Part shown: positions 46,981 to 49,854 of the stretch, piece by piece
Layout of the letters: every line of letters starts with the position of its first letter
How positions within the stretch are numbered: position 1 is the stretch's first letter
Assembly (NCBI GenBank): GCA_964398365.1
Contig: CAYNMC010000004.1
Location: forward strand, 1-49,854
Length of the DNA: 49,854 bases
Direction of reading: 5' to 3'
Source of the DNA: CAYNMC01 sp964398365
GTDB lineage: Bacteria > Patescibacteriota > Microgenomatia > UBA1400 > CAYNMC01
Notes under the pieces: generated by a model
Told to the model about the DNA's origin: nothing
The model's input: the letters and a program-made list of their open reading frames with translations, nothing else
The model's database searches: none
Translations under genes and position numbers: made by a program

Positions 46981-47660
46981 TTATTTATCTTTTTCTCTAA
47001 TAAATGTTTGATAACGGGCAGTGGCGTGCGCTAACAAAGCAAATGGTTTAGTTATTATGGTTTCGTCTAATAAATATAAAAAATTGTCTTTCTGTGCTGC
47101 TTTTAAAAAGCACCGATTAAAACTTTGAGCATAAAGTATACTCAACATCAGTTCTTGGATTCTTATAAAGCTCAATCTCAAACAGTGTATTACGAAAAGA
47201 GAAAAGCAAGATTTCACCTAAGTATGCTTGATAGAGTTGTTCTGGAATTCTTTTTAAAAGCTTGATTTCAATTTCCATAGCCCTTTTTTCAGTTCCATAT
47301 TTACCTTCAGTGTAAAGTATGTCTTCTCCTTTTCTCAGAGAACTCAAGAGTGAAATCGCATGACAGAGTTCGTGAATTAAGACTATTACCTCGTGACGGA
47401 TATTTACTTCTTTGCCAAGCCTAATCTCTATTACATCCTGTTTTACCCTGTAAATGGTAGATGTTCTTCGTTCTGAGGTGGATTTAATTTTTACTTTTTG
47501 TTGAAACTCTTTTAAAATGGGATATTTTTTACAATAAAATCAATAGTCTCTCTTGTTGAATCAAATGGAAATTTGGATAACTGGCAAATAAAACAGGGTA
47601 AGTTGAATTCAGAATAAAACCACGAAGGTAAATCCTTGATTCGTGGTAGTTGAATCTAAA
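46981..47660 (-). pseudogene. Decayed partial duplicate of the HExxH protein gene
   Basis: Reading the minus strand: PSWFYSEFNLPCFICQLSKFP (about 47650-47588), then a frameshift near 47522, then VNIRHEVIVLIHELCHAISL with the HExxH motif, an intact stretch to 47117, and after another shift YAQSFNRCF and KDNFLYLLDETIITKPF. These match residues ~200-410 of the intact gene upstream. It is thus a tandem partial duplication that has lost its 5' half and frame. Confidence 0.8.
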
Positions 47661-47685
47661 TCAGCAATCAATTTATCATTCATTA

Positions 47686-48918
47686 TTATTTTTGTTGACC
47701 TAAAAATTTTCTCCGAAGTATTTCGACGTAAGCGACAGCATGGTGTAAATTGGAAAAGGGAGCAGTAATAATTTTTTCATTTAAGAGATAAAATTTATTT
47801 TCTTTTTGGTTTGCTCCTTTAAAGCACAGATTAAAAGTTTGGGCATACAGCTTTCCGAGGTTTTGATTTGGATTTTTATAAAGCTTCATTTCGAATATAA
47901 TTCTCCAAAAAGTAAGTAAAACTTCGGATAGCCTTGCCCTGAAAAGATCTTCTGATAGGTCTTTTAAAATTGAAAATTCTATTGCTATTGCTTTCTTCTC
48001 CTGATAATATTTTCCTTTTTGAAGAAGATCTAGTCGATTTTGAAAATCTTTTAAGAAATTTATTACGTGGCTCAATTCATGAATAAGAGCTACACGTTGA
48101 TGACGGGCATTGGCATATTTATCAATAGTCATCAAAAAACTATCTGTTCTTTTCTCGTATTTTACATGTGTTGATTCTCCTAGCTTAATTATCACCTTAG
48201 ATTTAAAGAGAGAAAGGTCAGAGTACTTTTGAAAAACAAAATCAACAGCCTCATTAAAATTTTTAAAAGGGAATTTCGGGAGCTGACAGATAAAACAGGG
48301 TAAATTAAATTCCGAATAAAACCAACTCGGTAGCTTGTTGATATCAACAGGAAGCAGCTGATTGCAAAACTGAATTATTTTGTCTTTATTCTGTATAAAT
48401 TTTTGATAATCATTTTTAGGAATTTTAAACTGCCCTAAAAAAGTGTCTGGTAAAGATAATTGTTTTTTCAAAAAGTAATTTTTACGCGCCACCACTAATT
48501 TGACAAATTTTTCCTTAGCCTCTTCAACAGGAAAATTGAAACTTTCCCATAACTTTTTTCTATCAACAGGAGGAGTGTTGTTTATCTCTTGATTAAGCTT
48601 GCGAATAAGCTCAAGAGGAAGAAAAGAAAGATACTCAGCAAGTGCTTGAAAGTAGGGTTCTGAAGGAGGCTTTTTGATATTAATTGGAGTGAGGGTTTTT
48701 AAAATGAAATCACTTTGCAAGATTTCTCTTACCCAGTAAGTAATATAAGCTTCTTCAGAAGAGGTTTTAGGAGGTCTAAGTTTTGAGTAGTTATCTTTTG
48801 CTCTTTTAAAGTTTGTTTCTACGATTTCCAAGATTTGTTTTAGACTGATACTTATACCTTCTTGGTGATATTTTTGGTAGTATTCTAAGGCAATCCTTTT
48901 TAATTTTTTTGAAAGCAT
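47686..48918 (-). CDS. HExxH metallopeptidase-like protein
   Basis: 410 residues, no signal peptide. Helical N-terminal half; ALIHELSHVINFLKDF at about residue 280 is an HExxH motif, with KAIAIEF some 35 residues later as a possible third ligand region. PCFICQ earlier may bind metal. ATG 48918 is 7 nt after extended -10 TGTTAAAAT, directly behind cloverleaf C. Distantly comparable to the Tat-exported HExxH protein at 3285. A decayed copy follows. Enzyme activity inferred only from the motif. Confidence 0.7.
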   Translation of the reverse strand: MLSKKLKRIALEYYQKYHQEGISISLKQILEIVETNFKRAKDNYSKLRPPKTSSEEAYITYWVREILQSDFILKTLTPINIKKPPSEPYFQALAEYLSFLPLELIRKLNQEINNTPPVDRKKLWESFNFPVEEAKEKFVKLVVARKNYFLKKQLSLPDTFLGQFKIPKNDYQKFIQNKDKIIQFCNQLLPVDINKLPSWFYSEFNLPCFICQLPKFPFKNFNEAVDFVFQKYSDLSLFKSKVIIKLGESTHVKYEKRTDSFLMTIDKYANARHQRVALIHELSHVINFLKDFQNRLDLLQKGKYYQEKKAIAIEFSILKDLSEDLFRARLSEVLLTFWRIIFEMKLYKNPNQNLGKLYAQTFNLCFKGANQKENKFYLLNEKIITAPFSNLHHAVAYVEILRRKFLGQQK

Positions 48919-48956
48919 TATTCTAATTTTAACAATTTTTTATGGGTAGAAAAAAT

Positions 48957-49023
48957 CAGGAGATTGGAAGTAAAACTTCTTTCGTGGTGACTACACGATA
49001 ACTGGTTTGCCAGCAATCTCCTG
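48957..49023 (-). terminator. Cloverleaf element C
   Basis: The clearest four-way junction: outer stem CAGGAGATTG (48957-48966) with CAATCTCCTG (49014-49023), directly abutted inside by GAAG/CTTC (48967/48976), CGTG/CACG with 7-nt loop (48983-48997) and CTGG/CCAG (49002/49010). ATTTTTTC follows on the minus strand. Confidence 0.65.
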
Positions 49024-49067
49024 AAATTTCTTCAGTCACTTATTCAGTTTTGTTTTGTCTCTGCCTA

Positions 49068-49304
49068 CTATCGGCCAGAAACTCTTGATGGATCTTGGCC
49101 GCAACCGCCTGTCGTGCCTCGGTTTCCACCAGATGTCTGTTCAAAAATCAGACTTGCCTCAATTGCACTTTGAGGATTAGTCTGAAGCCTTTGATCAGAA
49201 CCCCAGTAGTCAATCCGAGGACCAAAGGTCCTCAACGGATCCAGACCAAAGCGACGAGCAAGATCCAAAGCCGCAGGAGAAACTCCATCCAACGGTCCTG
49301 GCAT
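49068..49304 (-). CDS. Small Gly/Arg-rich protein
   Basis: 78 residues from ATG 49304 (weak GAGTTAGAAG upstream). Begins MPGPLDGVSPAALDLARRFG; the C-terminus is Gly/Arg/Ser-rich with one Cys. It occupies the same place in the leader copy 2 unit as 46044 does in copy 1, yet the two proteins share no sequence. No family recognised. Higher GC than the surrounding DNA. Confidence 0.5.
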   Translation of the reverse strand: MPGPLDGVSPAALDLARRFGLDPLRTFGPRIDYWGSDQRLQTNPQSAIEASLIFEQTSGGNRGTTGGCGQDPSRVSGR

Positions 49305-49398
49305 CTTCTAACTCTTTTGGGTGAATAGGGTTGTTAGACCGACCAACTGGCTAAAGCCGCAACCTTAGCTAGTTTCCGCCCAATGCGGCTTCGATACC

Positions 49399-49659
49399 TC
49401 AAGAAAGTTTAAGGTTTTTTGAAAGGGTTAAGTGTAAATCCTGGGAAGATTTTGCTTTTCCTGCCTCCTTTTTTGGTCTTTTTTTAAGACCAAGGCTTTT
49501 TATAAAAACCCATTGAGTCGGGTAAGCCTTTTGGCTGGAACGGTAAAGAAAAACAACAAACTTCTTACGATTTTTAGTTTTCCCGATCCTCAAAGATCCT
49601 TTCTCCCTTTTAAGGGTTTTCTTTTTTGGACGAGCTTCCCAAGCTTGTTTAGGATTCAT
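49399..49659 (-). CDS. Basic 86-residue leader ORF
   Basis: ATG 49659 lies right after AAAGGAGG (spacing too short for a standard start). The product is Lys/Arg-rich (for example RPKKKTLKREKG) and starts MNPKQAWEA like copy 1, where the frame is broken. DNA encoding FLYRSSQKAYP is still recognisable in copy 1. Either a real small basic protein decayed in copy 1, or chance coding in a structured leader. Confidence 0.35.
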   Translation of the reverse strand: MNPKQAWEARPKKKTLKREKGSLRIGKTKNRKKFVVFLYRSSQKAYPTQWVFIKSLGLKKRPKKEAGKAKSSQDLHLTLSKNLKLS

Positions 49660-49771
49660 CCTCCTTTTGCCAAAACTGAATTTTAAAGGTGCGATTGTTG
49701 GTTCGCCTTTGAACCAAAATCACTGGTAATTAAAGTTATTATAGAGTGTTTTTACTCGAAAATTCAAAGCA
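49637..49771 (-). repeat. Promoter/leader 135-bp repeat, copy 2
   Basis: Matches 46630-46764 with one difference (49748 G versus 46741 A). Contains minus-strand TTGAAT (plus 49762-49767), an 18-nt spacer and TATAAT (plus 49738-49743). Confidence 0.9.
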
Positions 49772-49853
49772 TGTAGAGTATCAGGGTTTCGTTTACCTCC
49801 CTGCTAAATTCTTTTAGTGTTTTGTGGTTAATGATCCAGTTTTCTATCTTTCT
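49764..49853 (-). CDS. Possible C-terminal end of a further minus-strand gene
   Basis: An open frame enters from the window edge and ends in TGA at 49764-49766 (KTLKEFSREVNETLILYML). The stop codon lies within the -35 box of leader copy 2. Too short to identify. Confidence 0.3.
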   Translation of the reverse strand, partial: RKIENWIINHKTLKEFSREVNETLILYML

Positions 49854-49854
49854 C

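Noticed and set aside
48957..49023. Cloverleaf elements as tRNA genes (7-nt loop in the middle hairpin, ~67 nt)
   Set aside because: Closing stem is 10-11 bp instead of 7, there is no T-loop consensus, no conserved D-loop GG, and they are followed by T-runs. tRNA-like shape only.
1..49854. CRISPR arrays, rRNA or tRNA genes
   Set aside because: No regularly spaced repeat series, no rRNA-like conserved segments and no canonical tRNA found on reading both strands by eye; a tRNAscan or Infernal run could overturn this.

Overview
The window looks like a chromosome segment of a small-genome Candidate Phyla Radiation (Patescibacteria) bacterium, most likely of the Microgenomates kind. This is an inference from gene content: an unusually short EF-Ts, a compact ProS, IMP dehydrogenase without CBS domains, a surface protein with a Hint domain, and many small lineage-restricted proteins. 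The code is standard, with TGA used as stop. I saw no rRNA, tRNA or CRISPR array. I ran no searches; all calls come from reading the sequence.

Layout. 1-9.8 kb: exported proteins (two minus-strand membrane-anchored proteins, three plus-strand proteins with twin-arginine motifs, and an 1170-residue surface protein with a Hint domain). 9.9-17.4 kb: tmk, an adenosine deaminase behind a leader peptide and attenuator, guaB, a phosphoribosyltransferase (PRT), guaA, then rpsB-tsf-frr. 17.4-18.1 kb: a REP-associated tyrosine transposase (RAYT) between inverted REP elements; three more REP copies lie downstream. 18.2-26.7 kb: rseP, proS, a DHH-like protein, HIT, rpsU, ybeY, dnaX, ybaB, a nucleoside phosphorylase, a PRT, a REP-flanked small gene, recR. 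26.8-30.6 kb: Nudix, radical SAM and two paralogous Rossmann proteins, then small genes with a structured RNA. 30.7-34.8 kb: cysS, a Mur ligase, a PRT. 35-39.6 kb: small genes, a secreted nucleosidase, a secreted BMP-type nucleoside-binding protein with structured leaders, a PRT. 39.7-45.2 kb: RAYT pseudogene, PfkB kinase, MgtA-type ATPase, EamA protein. 45.2-49.8 kb: a minus-strand accessory region of small genes, two near-identical promoter/leader copies, three cloverleaf-shaped elements, and a HExxH protein with a decayed partial duplicate.

How the genes fit together. Purine salvage is the dominant metabolic theme: a secreted nucleosidase and a BMP binding protein could release and capture purines outside the cell, while adenosine deaminase, a phosphorylase, four PRTs, guaB and guaA interconvert them inside. 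No de novo purine genes are visible here.

The most unusual signals are: (i) a -10 hexamer placed 5-7 nt, usually exactly 6, before the start codon of many genes, implying leaderless mRNAs; (ii) cloverleaf-folding, tRNA-sized elements at 45.4, 45.9, 49.0 and probably 37.0 kb whose stems differ in sequence but keep pairing; (iii) two places where small genes are bracketed by ~70-bp direct repeats of the preceding gene's 3' end; (iv) a REP/RAYT system whose REPs supply gene tails, a -35 box and possibly a ribosome-binding site.
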